The notes under the pieces: generated by a model
The model's input: only the letters and a program-made list of their open reading frames with translations
Told to the model about the DNA's origin: nothing
Database searches by the model: none
Assembly: GCA_031308135.1 (NCBI GenBank)
Contig: JAHLJT010000631.1
Span: forward strand, 150,347,425-150,411,424
From: Acheta domesticus
Lineage: Eukaryota > Arthropoda > Insecta > Orthoptera > Gryllidae
Direction: 5' to 3'
Length of the DNA stretch: 64,000 nucleotides
Made by a program: the position numbers and the translations under genes
Part shown: piece after piece, positions 19,605 to 31,334 of the stretch
How the letters are laid out: each line of letters starts with the position of its first letter
How positions within the stretch are numbered: the stretch's first letter is position 1

Positions 19605-20131
19605 ATGTTTTCATCCTCTTTCATCTTTTCTCTCTCCCTCTCACTGTCTCTCTCTGTCTCTGACTCTCTGTGCCTCTGTGTCTTTGTCTCTCTCTTTGTG
19701 TCTGTCTCTCTGTGTCTCTTTCTCGGTCTGTCTCTCTCTGTCTCTGCGTCTGTCCCTCGGCGTCTGAATTTCTCTGCGCCTGTCTCTATCTTTCTCTGCG
19801 TCTCTCTGCGCCTGTCTCTCTTTCTCTCCATCTGTCTCTCTCAGCGTCTGCCTCTATCTGTCTGTCTCTGCGTCTGTCTGTCCCTGCGTCCGTTTCTTTC
19901 TCTGCGTCCGTGTCTCTCTGCGTCTATCTCTCTCTGCATTTGCCTCTCTCTGCGTCTGTCTCTCTCTGTGTGTCTCTCTCTCCTCGTCTGTCTCTCTCCG
20001 CGTCTGTCTCTCTCTCTCCGCGTCTGTCTCTCTCTCTCCGCGTCTGTCTCTCTCTCTCCGCTTCTGTCTCTCACTCACTCTGCGTCTGTCTGTCGCTCTC
20101 TGTGTCTATCTCTAAGAATGTCTCTGTCTGT
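19605..20131. repeat. Pyrimidine-rich (TCTC/GTCTG) minisatellite, about 525 bp
   Basis: The array consists of variants of TCTCTCTGCGTCTG. Its best-preserved part is a 20-bp unit repeated at about 19999-20060 (CGTCTGTCTCTCTCTCTCCG). The strand asymmetry generates three long Ser/Leu/Val-rich and Arg/Glu-rich ORFs, which are artefacts. It directly abuts a HINE body at 20150, in the place of the module nearest the element's 3' end. Confidence 0.9.
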
Positions 20132-20149
20132 GAAAGTTTGAAGAAAAAA

Positions 20150-21199
20150 ATTAGAGTAATTTATGAGAAAATGGCGTTTGAGCGTTTCTGAAAATGCGGT
20201 AATTTTCACAGAAAACGGTTGAGTTTCATAGAAATTTTGTGACATTATTTCAAGCACATATAATCATAAATGTAATAATGTGAACAAATCGCAGCTAATG
20301 AAATATTTGTAATCGCCGATAATGTAAATATTAACGACGAAAAACAAGTAAAAAATTACATTTTTACAATTTTTTGTGAAAACAAAAGAATAGAGCAATA
20401 TGGCGTTTTTGTCATCTCATAAAGTACATTTAGAACTATCTCTACCAAAAGTTTAAAGAAAAAATTTGGTATCGTTTTTGAGAAAATCTTGTTTTTGAAT
20501 TTATTGAAAATTGCACATAATGCATGCCATATTGCGCGAAAACTACTAAAATTTTCAACAAAATGTTCATGACCTTAAAGAAAAAGCTAAATATGAAGAA
20601 TAAATTTTATTTGAAGAAAAAATCTCTATCTGCAATTTTGTTGGAGGAAGATGCCGAATAAAATTCAAACTCTTGCAATTTTTGAAAATTCAGAGTAAAC
20701 CGTTAAAATCGGACCTAAGCCACCTTTATAAGTGTATCTTACTTGATTCTTACAAGAAATTTGAAGAAACAATTTGGAGCCATTTTTGAGAAAATGTTGA
20801 AAATGTCCGGGGGCTTCATGTAAAGTACCACCAAAAATGATTGAATGTTTTTCAAAATCTCAGAGCTTCGACTCAGGCCATTTTGCAGGGATTTCTTCAA
20901 TTTGGAAAAAATAGTATACGTAGTTTAGGCGCTAGTGTTGTTCAGATACACCGGACAGACGGACGGACGTTTTGCTTTCAACTGGTTTTTTCGGTATCAA
21001 AAACTTACAAAACAGGGATTCTGGCGTGTTAGGGAATTTTTTATCTTAGTTTAGCAACTGAATTTATCCACTTTTTCGTTTTCACGGGTCGGCAACGAAA
21101 TTTATTCTGCAGAAAATTCGTCATTTTTTCGCGCAACATTACTTAAGTTTCCCTAAACTAGGTATATTACTCCGTATATACGTACGTATACAGGAAAGT
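20150..21199 (-). mobile_element. HINE copy lacking its 3' third
   Basis: The element 5' end is at 21199 (ACTTTCCTGTATACGTACG). The GTCC/GTCTG microsatellite lies at about 20940-20972, and module boundary motifs (TTTTTGAGAAAAT) at 20790, 20482 and 20167 are spaced 308 and 315 bp. The third module and the 3' end are replaced by the minisatellite. Confidence 0.65.
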
Positions 21200-21364
21200 A
21201 AAAATTATCATCCATTTTTCAGGAAAAGGAAAAGAAATAATAGTTGCAAACTTTTACCGAGATTTTATAAGTTTTATGGACCGAACTTCTTCCTTGAATC
21301 GGATTACTGCATTATTATTAAAAAATACGGACTTCCATAAACTCAATCGTTTTTAATTAATGGT

Positions 21365-21800
21365 ACTTGCCAGAAGTCATTGGGTTGTGTGATAGTGTCA
21401 CTGTATTTAGGCAGGATGCGGTAAACTCCCTTTTGCCAGCAAATGGGTTGCGAGGGGCACAAAGGCAGCTGTTGCTGCGCTCTGTGCGTGGCCTACTGTT
21501 TGCCGTTATCTGCACCGCTGCCGCGCGGCACTGTTGCGTCTGCTACGCTGGTCCGTGGGGAGCGGCTGTCACGCAAATGAGCGTTGGGCAAAGCGGTGCG
21601 GTCCCCGTCCTCATCCACCCTGGCCTGCGCTCACCCCTCGCCTTCCCGTCCAACCTCGCCCGCCCACAACCCCGACATTCCCCGTCCCTTCCTGCGCAGT
21701 TCTGCTTGGCCACACTCTACCCTCTCCGCCCCCACGCCCCCCCCCCACACACTGTTTCCCACACCCGAGCCGACTCATCCGCACCAACCGTCCCACTGTG
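21365..21800. other. GC-rich island abutting a HINE
   Basis: A CpG-bearing, strongly C-rich (plus strand) block with three overlapping Pro/Ser/Arg-rich ORFs, which I regard as compositional. Its right edge coincides with the first recognisable HINE bases at about 21803. It may be a captured fragment or a separate GC-rich element. Confidence 0.4.
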
Positions 21801-21802
21801 AA

Positions 21803-22930
21803 TTTAAGCGCTACTGTAAATGCGAAAATTGAAGCTCATTTTCACAGGAATCATCTGTGATTTCGAAAAACCTCATTGAAATTCATTTGAAGCACGTGAG
21901 CTCACAAATACAACAGTGTTTACAAATTACTGGTAATGTGCATATTAACGGTGTGAGAGATATTTCAAATAATTTACATTTGTGTAATTTTTGAAAAGAC
22001 AAAAAAAAGCTAAATGAACTTTACGTCATAACAAAGAGTTCAATTGGCACTATCCGTTAGAAAAGTTTTTTAAAAAATGAGCAATTTTTGACAAAATGGC
22101 GTTTGAGCGTTTTTGAAAATGCGGAATTTGGAGCTATTTTTCACAGCAAACGGTTGAGTTTTCGAGAAACTTTACATAACATTATTTAAAGCACACGTAC
22201 TTATAAATACAATAATATCAACAAATGGTCACTAATATAAATATAAACGACGTGAAAGACAAGTCAAAAAATTCAATTTTTGTAATTTTTGAAAAAACAA
22301 AAAAAATAGTGCAATATAGTATTTATTTCATCTCATAGAATACATTATGCACTATTCTTACCAAAAGTTAAAGACAAAAGTTGATGCCGTTTTTGAGAAA
22401 ACCTTATTTTTGTAATTTTTTTAAATTACACATATTGCATGTAATATTGCGCAAAAACGACTAAATGTTTATAAAAATGTACATGACCTTAATGGAAGAA
22501 CTCATATTCGAGAACAAATTTTATTTGAAGGAAAAATCTGTCTTTAATTTTTCAGTTGTAAGAAGAGCCCGAAAAAATTCGAACTTTTGCACTGTCCGAA
22601 AAATTTAGAGTTAACTGTGAAATTAGGACATATAAGTGTTTTACTCTATTCGTTCAAGAAATTTAAAGATAAAATTTTGAGCTGTTTTTGAGAAAATTTT
22701 GAGAATATCCGGGGAGGTTGATGTAAAGTGGCCCCAAATTTTGAAGAATGTTTTTCAAAATCGCGGCGCCTCGAATGGAACCTGATCGCCCGGGGAATAT
22801 TCATTTTGGAAGAAATCGTACTTATGATTTAGGCGCAAGTGTTTTTTCACAGTCTGACCGACGGACGTATATACGGACGGCAGTATATACGGACTGACGG
22901 ACTGCAGACGGACGGACGTTTTGAAAAGAA
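21803..22930 (-). mobile_element. HINE copy, both ends missing
   Basis: Module boundary motifs are near 22092, 22397 and 22692 (spacings about 305 and 295). The GTCY-type microsatellite is expanded and mixed with TATATACGGACGG repeats (22850-22920). The element 5' end is lost after 22930, where unrelated sequence starts. Confidence 0.65.
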
Positions 22931-23116
22931 CCATTTTTTTTTTGGTAACTAATCAACTGGATAAGATGCAAATGAACTTCTACAAAAGTCTTTTGCGACT
23001 ATCGAGAAGAACTCCTGGATATATGATTAGCAAGGGAACTGGCTCAACTAAGAATCAGAAGTAATTGAAAGACCACTGACTTACATGACAAAGTTGCTAT
23101 CTACCTTATATACCCA
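22931..23116. other. Unassigned
   Basis: 22970-23070 reads AAATGAACTTCTACAAAAG... on the plus strand without clear homology. Confidence 0.3.
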
Positions 23117-23314
23117 CGTATAATATTTTGCTTTTGAGTAGAGCTGAGGGTGAGTTACTATTTTGTTAGCAATGCAGAAAAATCACATCTGCAGTTCGTT
23201 TTTTTTATTCCGGACCGTATAATATTTTGCTTTTGAGTAGAGCTGAGGGTGAGTTACTATTTTGTTAGCAATGCAGAAAAATCACATCTGCAGTTCGTTT
23301 TTTTTATTCCGGAC
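23117..23314. repeat. Perfect 99-bp tandem duplication
   Basis: Two copies (23117-23215 and 23216-23314) appear identical, including an 8-T run. This is a recent duplication by the standards of the surrounding decayed DNA. Confidence 0.95.
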
Positions 23315-23589
23315 CTCAAAAAAATGTGCGCAGAAAATCTCCTACCACATATGTCATAACAGTTTTTTACTGTTTTTTGAGCAAATAAATATCAGTCATA
23401 AATTTCTTTAAGAAACTTTTCAAGAAATTCATATCCAAATTCTAGTAAATACAACTGGGTGTCCGTTCTGGACAGATTGATGAATGATTTGGGCATTCAT
23501 AACTTAATTACGCACCAACAAAATCCAAATGTAATCAGAAATTGTATTCCCTCGATTGTTGCAACAATTGTATGTAATAATTAAAGAAA

Positions 23590-24115
23590 TAAATAGGTCT
23601 GGAGAAGTAAAGGTTTATTTTTTACTAAACAGGATTTCCCCTCCTTTTCAATGTAATCCCCACCAACATTTATGCACTTTTCCAAACAGGTTACCAGCTC
23701 TTTCACTCCGGCTACAAAGAACTTTATCTTAGTGGGTGAACCATTTTCCCACAAATTGTTTGAAATCTTTATTATCCTAGGAGGACTAGGAACGTCTTCC
23801 AAATTAATGCCCCCTTCAGTGGACCAAACAAATGGAAATCAGATGGTGCTAAATGGGGGCTAAAAGGGGGATGTGGCAGTACCTCCCAACCCATTTTGTC
23901 GATGGTTTCACGGCTATGTTGAGCAGTGTGAGGACGTGTGTTGACTTGCTGGAGAATCACACCTCTCCTCAGATATCCATGACGTTTCTTTCTTATGGCT
24001 GGGTTTACCTTGTTCAAAAGCATATCTGAGCAGTATTGGCTGTATATTGTACGCTGTTTATCAAGATAATCACAAATAAATGCAACTACAACGTCCCCAA
24101 ACACCGTCAATATGA
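23590..24115 (-). pseudogene. Mariner (DD34D) transposase relic, C-terminal half
   Basis: The minus strand gives TVFGDVVVAF (first catalytic Asp block) and DYLDKQRTI. It continues with the second block LQQVNTRPHTA (catalytic Asp replaced by Val), WEVLPHPPFSPHLAPSDFHLFG (third Asp kept; 34 residues separate the two positions) and, after a frameshift, LEKCINVGGDYIEK, the family's C-terminus. The usual YSPDLAPSD reads FSPHLAPSD here. The N-terminal DNA-binding half is missing or unrecognisable upstream of 24115. The copy is a dead mariner. TIRs were not identified. Confidence 0.85.
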
Positions 24116-25250
24116 CTTTTCCTGCTTATGCGGTCAGAACGGTGTTCGTCAGTCAGTGAGTCTCGACTACTTAGAACTATTCTAACCATTTGTAAAAATT
24201 CCTGCCGTTCATATAACTTTCACCATACACTTTAATCATTCTAGAGTATATAATATATTAGCTGTTTTCTCGCATTCAGCAAGTAAAAAAACAAATCACA
24301 GAACGTTGTTCTACCAATGTGGAATTTTCAAGTCGACTCGGCATCGTTCAACTTAATTTTGAGGATATGAACACAACAATGCTGATCATCCAGATGGTCA
24401 GGGCTCATCCCAGTGATGCCAAATTAAAGAAATAAAATTACCAAACTTGTCCTATCAACTGTTTTTTTCTCCAGGCCAATTTGTCTCTCTAATAATTGAA
24501 TGACCTACGTATAATATTGAGACGCGCCCAACCATGTCAACCCGCCTCTCTAACTATAATTAACTATAACTAACTAACCAATCGGACGCCACAGTGCTAG
24601 CTCAGTCACGTTTTTCTGTGTTCGATTAAATGACTATTGGTTACTCCTTTAGCCAATAGATCACTCGGTCCGCTCTCCGTACGGAAGGCGAAGAAATCTG
24701 AAAGTTCCAAGTACATACTAGATTGCACAAGAATAACCAGGTCTATTCATTTAAACAAAAGTCTATTGAATTTATTCAACCATTTGCATTATCGATTCAA
24801 AATGTTACCAGATTTTTAGAACGTTATTGTCATATACAAGTGAATAAGTTAGTTCGTACGTACTATACCGTGAGCTCTCTTCCTCGACGGGGTAGATGGC
24901 GCCTCGCAGGATTCTTCCGACGTTCACTAACAACACCGTCCGTCACCTGACCACAACCATAGACTGACCAATTACCAACTTATAGATACTCTTGTTTCTT
25001 TGCTCACTGGTACTTTCTCACTTGTAGCACAACACCATTAATACAATGTAAATTAACTCCTACCTACGATTACACCGTATTACTTGCGTCTCGGTTGGGC
25101 GCCTATTCGCGAACAATTTTATTTGCGAAATTGTAGTAAGTCTACCGTCGTAGCTGTACTATTATTTCACCGACTGGGTCTCCGATAAATTATTGCTAAG
25201 TCCCTCACTCACTTCAGTTGAATTATTTCATAGTCCAAACGTTATTCTAC
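24116..25250. other. Unassigned
   Basis: No feature was recognised with confidence. A TGGCGCC at 24898 resembles an LTR-element primer site, but no paired LTRs were found. Confidence 0.4.
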
Positions 25251-25255
25251 CTTCC

Positions 25256-25440
25256 ACCTTCGCTACTGGTGGGAAAAGAAAACTAAGTCTGAAGTATGTC
25301 CCTCCGAAATGTTTTACAAGTTCGAAGTTGCACAAATAATTCCCTCTCCCACCTTCGCCACTGGTGAAAAAAAACTAAGTCCGAAAGATGTCCTTCGAAA
25401 TATTTTATAAGTCAGAAGTACTATCACACGCACCGCTGAA
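25256..25440. repeat. Diverged tandem duplication, about 95-bp unit
   Basis: CACCTTCGC(T/C)ACTGGTG followed by AAAACTAAGTC(T/C)GAA and TCCGAAATGTTTTA or a variant occurs twice, at about 25256 and 25351. Confidence 0.75.
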
Positions 25441-25593
25441 TCCGCGAGCGATCCGATCGCTTGGAAAATTGGAGCCGGAATGACATCATGTTCGTCTGCT
25501 CAACCCTTGAAAACTCGCCTTCATTATTTTTTCCATTGTTTCAGTGACATTTTCGAATAATCCGGATACGTTACGCCCATCATAACAACCTGC

Positions 25594-26475
25594 ATGAGAG
25601 AATGTTATTCTCCTTGCTATGAAGTAGTATTACTTGTTTATCGCACCTCACAATTTAGCAACCTACTCGTGTTAAACTGTTTATCCACGTTGCTACAATG
25701 TCGTATTGAAAATAAATTAATATTTTTAAGCATTCATATTCCACGCACATTTGGTAGATCACAACACGGACGATACGCATAGAATCATTAATTTATCTTA
25801 CAGTACAATATATCGAGAAATTAGAGGTTTGGAATCTACAGAAACTGAGAAATGCCTAACTTTGGCTCTTCTCACTTCCATTTCTAGAGTAGTCTCGCAA
25901 ATTAGGATGTCCAATGACAACGAAATCAACATTAATAGTAGAAATATGTGGCACAAAATACACTCAGATTCAACCTGCTCACTATGTAATATGAAAACCT
26001 GAAACATATTTTATGTGAGTGCCGAATATATAAACGGCTCAGTGGACTATACGAAAATGATATATTATCCTTTCCAAATTGTCTCATTAAATTAAATTCT
26101 GAAAGATCTAAAACTCTGTACAATGTTATTTCATCAATTCTGAAATTACGAGTATTCAGTGAATCAATCAATGAATCATATCAATGAATAGTTTAACGAA
26201 ATTCAATAGGTTGTCTCACTTGATACAGGTTGTTTTTTATATATATTTATATATTGTGTCGACTTAATTCTTTTGTATCTTATGTTACCGTATTATTTTG
26301 TTATTGTATTATTATAGTATATACATTTGTTGAGTTATTCATATTGTATCTTGTACTAACTACCTTTTGCTATTAGAAGTTATTTGTAACGAAATTGTTT
26401 ATGAAAGAGCTGTGAATATACACAGCAATTTGTAATAGGTTAGCCCTCTAAACAAATTACTAATAAAATTGAATT
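25594..26475 (+). pseudogene. LINE 3' end (C-terminal zinc-knuckle region and 3' UTR)
   Basis: 25751-26002 ends in DSTCSLCN, and after a +1 shift the frame continues LKHILCECRIYKRLSGLYE to a stop at about 26188. Together these make the CxxC..HxxxC knuckle found near the C-terminus of several insect LINE clades with an RNase H or a knuckle tail. Upstream, 25640-25690 weakly resembles the preceding conserved region in a different frame. The roughly 285-bp 3' UTR ends in a short AATTG repeat (ATTGAATTGAAT, about 26468-26479), the likely LINE tail. The reverse transcriptase is absent (5' truncation). The clade (I/R1/Jockey-like) is uncertain. Confidence 0.55.
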
Positions 26476-26479
26476 GAAT

Positions 26480-26985
26480 ATTATAGTCAAGAAACTACTA
26501 ATGAATTTAATATTATTTGAAAATGAGAAATGTTAAACATCTGAGCATTGCAAATGAACACACATTAAAACATACAACATACATGAAAACATACATGTTT
26601 TTTTTGTAGGTTCGTTTACCGTACTGCTTGAATATAATGACTTTCATTCCTTTTTACTTATTATACAAAGCAAAATTTCAAAAGTAATTACAAGGATCTG
26701 AGAACTGCTGGATGGGCAATCATCCTTGCCGTTTATTGCTTGCAATCACTTTCTGCAGATTCATCTTTCGAAAACCCGAAAACTGGACCATTAAATACCG
26801 CGACACAACGACACAGTTCGCTTAAACGGGCATGTTAGTCTAAGTAAAAACGGTCAAAAAGCTGTCAATTATACAATCAATTGAGCGTAACTTAGTATAC
26901 AATGTGGTATTCACATTGCACTCGCTGACTGAGAAATGAAAACAAGACGGTTGTAAATGGCCTAGGTTTGAGGACGACATCGCCT
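26480..26985. other. Unassigned AT-rich sequence
   Basis: Nothing was recognised. Confidence 0.4.
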
Positions 26986-26989
26986 CTTC

Positions 26990-27310
26990 CGAGTTAGTGC
27001 TGTAGAGGCGGTGTTGTCCCACCTCTCCTCTCCCCGTCCCGTCCCGCCCCGCCCCACCTTGTCCTGCCGGCCAGCCATCCAGGAGCGGCACGGCGCTGTG
27101 TCCGGTCGACGCGCCGAAGATCGATAGCAATCCATTAGAGGCAGCGGGCGGCGCGCTCTCTCTTCCCTGCCCACCCATCCCTTCCGCCCCCCCGCCACCT
27201 CGGCACCACGCGATCGTCCACCCGTCTGCTCAGTAAATCTCTCACTCGTTCGCCTGCCCACGGCCTCCTCACACAAGCTCCCGCCATCTACATGACACTG
27301 TCTGACAGCG
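26990..27310. other. GC-rich island
   Basis: A C-rich, CpG-containing block with overlapping ORFs on the minus strand that lack motifs. A short AT-rich spacer separates it from the next GC-rich block. Confidence 0.4.
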
Positions 27311-27479
27311 CTCACACACACAAAAGTTACTTTTTACATTTCTTTACTCGTTTGTCCTCACAGCTTGCCAACAAAATAGCGTTATGTAGTTTATTTTATC
27401 GCCGCATTCCAGCGGTTTACTAACTCTTTTCTTTAGTAACGTGGGAATTTAGTCAGCCTATAAATCATTTTTTGTTTTA

Positions 27480-27830
27480 GTCGCCCGTTCTTCATTCTTA
27501 CGCAGTCCAGTCTTACCCGTCTCGCACTCTCGAAGACGCACGTCACCATGTTAAAAGTCCGCGGCGCTCCCGAGGCTTGTCTCTCGTCAGCGAGTGTTAT
27601 TGGACGCTCCCGTCTGCGGCCCGAGCCCGCCTCGCCCCGTGAGATCCCTCCCCGCGCCATCTGTCCCACTGAGCCATTCACCTGTTCCTCGACGCTACCC
27701 CGCTCCTTGCTCCTTTTCTTCATGCCACCCACGCCCGCCTGCGCAAACAGTTCGGCTGGAGGGCTCTGCCGGCCTTCCTCAGCGATCAATGACTCCACTC
27801 GTTCCGCTATTTAAGGCTTCCGCGGGCGCT
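27480..27830. other. GC-rich island
   Basis: Similar in composition to the preceding block. ORFs on both strands (27433-27798 minus, 27548-27962 plus) overlap each other completely, so at most one could be real. None contains a recognisable domain. Confidence 0.4.
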
Positions 27831-28019
27831 TTCAGTTCGTTGCTTCCCACGTTTGACTTGGTCCAGCTGCCATATGTGTCTCTTTCCCTTCAAAAGAGGC
27901 ACGTTCTTCTAAAGAAGGTAGAACTTAACGTTTTACTTTTTGGCATACTAAGTACTATTTAATTAAGAGAAATCATTGTAATACTGCAGCGAAACGTGAC
28001 AATTTTTTAACAGCAAACT

Positions 28020-28325
28020 TGTTTTCTAGATCTCTCATACCGGTAAAGGGGATAAGTCTTCCTAAGTCTAGTAAATTACATCCTCTAATAGGCTAAGTAG
28101 TCAGAATCCACGTTTTCCGAGCCTTTGGTACTGAAATATTGATTTATGGCAAATAATCTGTGTGTCCGGCGACTGTCCGTAGTTGCACCTAAACTGTTCA
28201 CACAATTTTCTCCAAAAATTGATAATCTCCGATATATATCGGTGAATTTGAGGTTCTTGGAATATGTAACGTTACATATCAGTTCGGATATTTTCCTAGA
28301 TCAAGGTACGGTACTAAAAATTAGG
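28020..28325 (+). mobile_element. Strongly decayed HINE 5' fragment
   Basis: The order is GGCTAAGTAGTCAGAATCCACG, TTTGGTACTGAAAT, TCTGTGTGTCC, GCACCTAAACTGTTCACAC and TTGATAATCTCCGAT. It follows the 5' portion of HINEs (13990-14190) with many substitutions. Confidence 0.45.
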
Positions 28326-28328
28326 TAG

Positions 28329-30881
28329 GTGTCTTCTTCTTCTCTAGCTCTACAGCCCTTTGTGGGCCTCGCCTTCACGCACAAGAGCATTCCAGCCTTT
28401 TCGGTCTTCTGCCATCTTTTTCCAGTTCTTTATTTTCATGATGTTTAAGGTCTTTTAGTACATCATCCTTCCATCTTTTTTGGGACGGCCTCTCCTCTGT
28501 TTTGAGAAGAGACTACCTTCTACTATCTTTTTGGGCATTCTTGATTTTTCCATTCTTTCAATATGTCTCAACCATCTGATCCTTTGCGCTTTGATAAATC
28601 GGACAATGTCTTTTTCTTCCAATATTAAATTGATCTCATCATTGCGTCTATATCTCCATATCTCTTGATCTTTGATAGGTCCATATATTTTCCGTATTAT
28701 TTTACGTTCAAATCAAATTAACTCATTTGTATCATTTGTTGTTAACGTCCAGGCCTCTGCCCCATATGTTACCACAGGACGTATTAAAGTTTTATATATT
28801 TTCATTTTCGTGTTACGTCTTATTAATTTATTTCTTAGTATTTGCATATTTATATAATATGCTTTATTCCCCGCCTTTATTCGTTCTTTGATACTCTCCC
28901 TCATGTCATTCTGATTACTAATAAGGGTTCCTAAATACTTGAAGTTGGTAACTCCTTCAAAGGTTTTATTCGATATCCTGAGCTCCTTCTTGTGTCTGAT
29001 GTGGAAAGTACCATATACTTTGTTTTCTTCTCATTTACTATTAGGCTTATTGTTTCCGCTTTTCTTTCCATTTCTTCGTAGCATGTTATTAAACTTCTTT
29101 TGTTTCTAGCTATTACGCAAATATCATCTGCATATGCACATATTTGTACTGATTTATAAAATATCGTACTGTTATGTGTTAAATTATTTATTATACTATG
29201 TAGTGCTATAATAAAGAGAGTAGCTGATAAACTGTCTCCTTGTTTTACTCCTGTCTCTATTGTAATAGGTTTGCTCTTTTTGTTACATTTAATTACTGCT
29301 TTTGTATTTTTCATTGACATCTTAATCAGATTTATCAATTTTTCTGGTATTCCTATGTTATAGAGTGTTTCATAAAGGATCTTCCTATTTATACCATCAA
29401 ATGCTTGTTTATAATTAAAAAATAATAGGTGAATATCTATATCATGTTGCTGAAATTGTTGATCCATTGTACCTTTATAACGACGAAATCCGCATTGGTA
29501 TTCTCCAATAATTTTCTCAGAATACTTTTGAAGTCTCTGATTTATTACTCCTGATAATACTTTGTAAACAACATTCAGTAGAGTAATTCCCCTATAATTT
29601 TCACAAGCCAATCTATCTCCTTTCTTGAATATTGGACATATCATTCCACTTTCCCACTTCTCTGGCATCTTTTCTTCATCCCATATTTTGCCTATTAATC
29701 TACATATAGCCTTTTCCAAAGAAATGCCTACATTTTTAATCAATTCCCCTTGTATTTGATCTTCGCCAGGCCTTATTGTTTTTTATTCTTTGTATCATTT
29801 GCGCCACTTCCTTTTGTTCAGGTTTATTTTCTTCACTTCTTATTTCTCTTGTTCCGATTTTACCTTCCGCTATATCTACATATTTTATTTTCTTGTTTAA
29901 CAGATCTTCAAAATACTGTTCCCATCTATCTATTACTTCTTTTTCATTACTAAGTATATTTCCATTCTCATCTTTGCATCTTCTGTCCTTTATTTGAAAG
30001 CCTTTTCTCATATTATTTATGGCAGCATAGAATTTTCTAATCTCACTTCCTTTATTTAGCTCTTCTATTTTTTGAAATTGTTTTCTTAGCATATTTTTCT
30101 TTTTCGTCTTGCATATGATTCCTTCTTGCGTTCTTATATTCTTCTTTATTATTTCTTGTAAGTCTCTGCAATATCATCTTCCGGGTTTCATTTTTAATTT
30201 CTATAGCCTTTCTGCAATCTTCATCAAACCAGATGTTCCTTTTCCATCTTTTCTCTTTTAATTGGCTATTTGCAGCTGTTTTTATTATCTCTTCTATTCT
30301 TCTCCATTCCTCCTCTATATCATCTTTTTCGGTTTGTTGCTCTTGATGTTCCTTGTTGATACCTCCACCTTACCTCTTCTCTCTGAAATTCGTTTATTTC
30401 CAATTGTTTTGTAATAATCTTTTCCTGGTCTTTAATTTTCAATAGTTTTCTCTTACTACTGCTTTCACTAGGTAATGATCAGAGTCACAATTTGGGCTTC
30501 TATAACTTCAAACATCAGTAATGAATGATGAATATCTTCCATTGAGTAGTACATGGTCAATTTGATTAACTGTTTCTGTGTCTGGCGATCTCCACGTTCC
30601 CAAATGTATTCTTTTATGTGGGAAACATGTGCTTTTAATTTTCATGTTATTTCTTATTGCAAATTGCCCTAGCATATTACCATTTTCGTTACTCACTTCA
30701 TGTAACGTGTTCCTTCCTGCATAATCTTTCATAATATCTTCTTTCCTTATCTTAGCATTGAAATCACCTAAAACATTGATCATGTCATACTTTGGTACTT
30801 GGTTACATATCTGTTTAAGTTCTTCATAAAATTTCTCTTTGTCTTCATCTTTATCTTCAGATGGCGCATACACTGTTATCA
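28329..30881 (-). pseudogene. LINE ORF2, C-terminal endonuclease half through reverse transcriptase
   Basis: The endonuclease half (30508-30881) shows VYAPSEDKDEDKEKFYEEL, LGDFNAKI and the QIDHVLL box; NCDSDHYLV follows in another frame near 30470. A linker (29736-30092) leads to the reverse transcriptase (28931-29743). There KKGDRLACENYRGITLL, YQCGFR, FFNYKQAFD, GVKQGDSLSATLF and CAYADDICVIARN are all present. YADD (residues 204-207) is intact, but Asn110 replaces the first catalytic Asp of the usual F-x-D-Y-K-Q motif. Frameshifts near 28985, 29740, 30100 and 30370 also inactivate it. The C-terminal segment 28342-28920 still reads as LINE tail, including a GRPKKRWKD motif. It would normally carry out target-primed reverse transcription. 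Confidence 0.85.
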
Positions 30882-30999
30882 TAAGTAATATCACGAGAAG
30901 TGCTGTGCTAGCCGGTAAATTCACGACTCGCTTAGCGTCGCGTCGCATAGCGAGTCGTGAATTTACCGGCTAGCACAGCACTTCTCGTGATATTACTTA
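30882..30999. repeat. Perfect 51-bp palindrome arms with 16-nt loop
   Basis: Arms 30882-30932 and 30949-30999 are exact complements. The loop (TAGCGTCGCGTCGCAT) is CpG-rich. The palindrome sits exactly where the LINE endonuclease frame is broken on the left side of the insertion. It could be an element terminus, a repair-generated inverted duplication or, less likely, an assembly artefact. Confidence 0.9.
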
Positions 31000-31334
31000 A
31001 GACTATTTCACGAATAAACACATTACATGATTTGAAAGGATAATTCAAATCACAGGAATTACGAAAAAGGGAAATATTACTCAAAATTACAACCGAAAAA
31101 TGAAAACCTTTCATTCAGCTCCGACTTATCACTGCCTCCTCGAATAACTTATAATCAAGTAACATTTGAATAACAGTTTAATGCAGAAAATGATTTCAAA
31201 TATATTTCAATTTTATGGTAATAAAACTTTCGAAAAATAATAATAACAAGGCTACTTAAAAGCACATTTATTAAAAGCACAAACATTAAAGTTGTAGGAA
31301 GTTGTTTTCCAAGTCTTGCCCTTCCGTGGAAGTA

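Noticed and set aside
19484..20191. Three long ORFs (115-178 codons) of Ser/Leu/Val-rich or Arg/Glu-rich composition
   Set aside because: They are translations of the TCTC/GTCTG minisatellite in several frames on both strands, with no non-repetitive domain.
24896..25440. LTR retrotransposon with TGGCGCC primer-binding site
   Set aside because: No paired LTRs, polypurine tract or gag/pol remnant could be found.
25751..26002. Stand-alone host gene of 83 codons
   Set aside because: The C-terminal residues continue after a frameshift as a LINE zinc-knuckle tail followed by a LINE-type 3' end.
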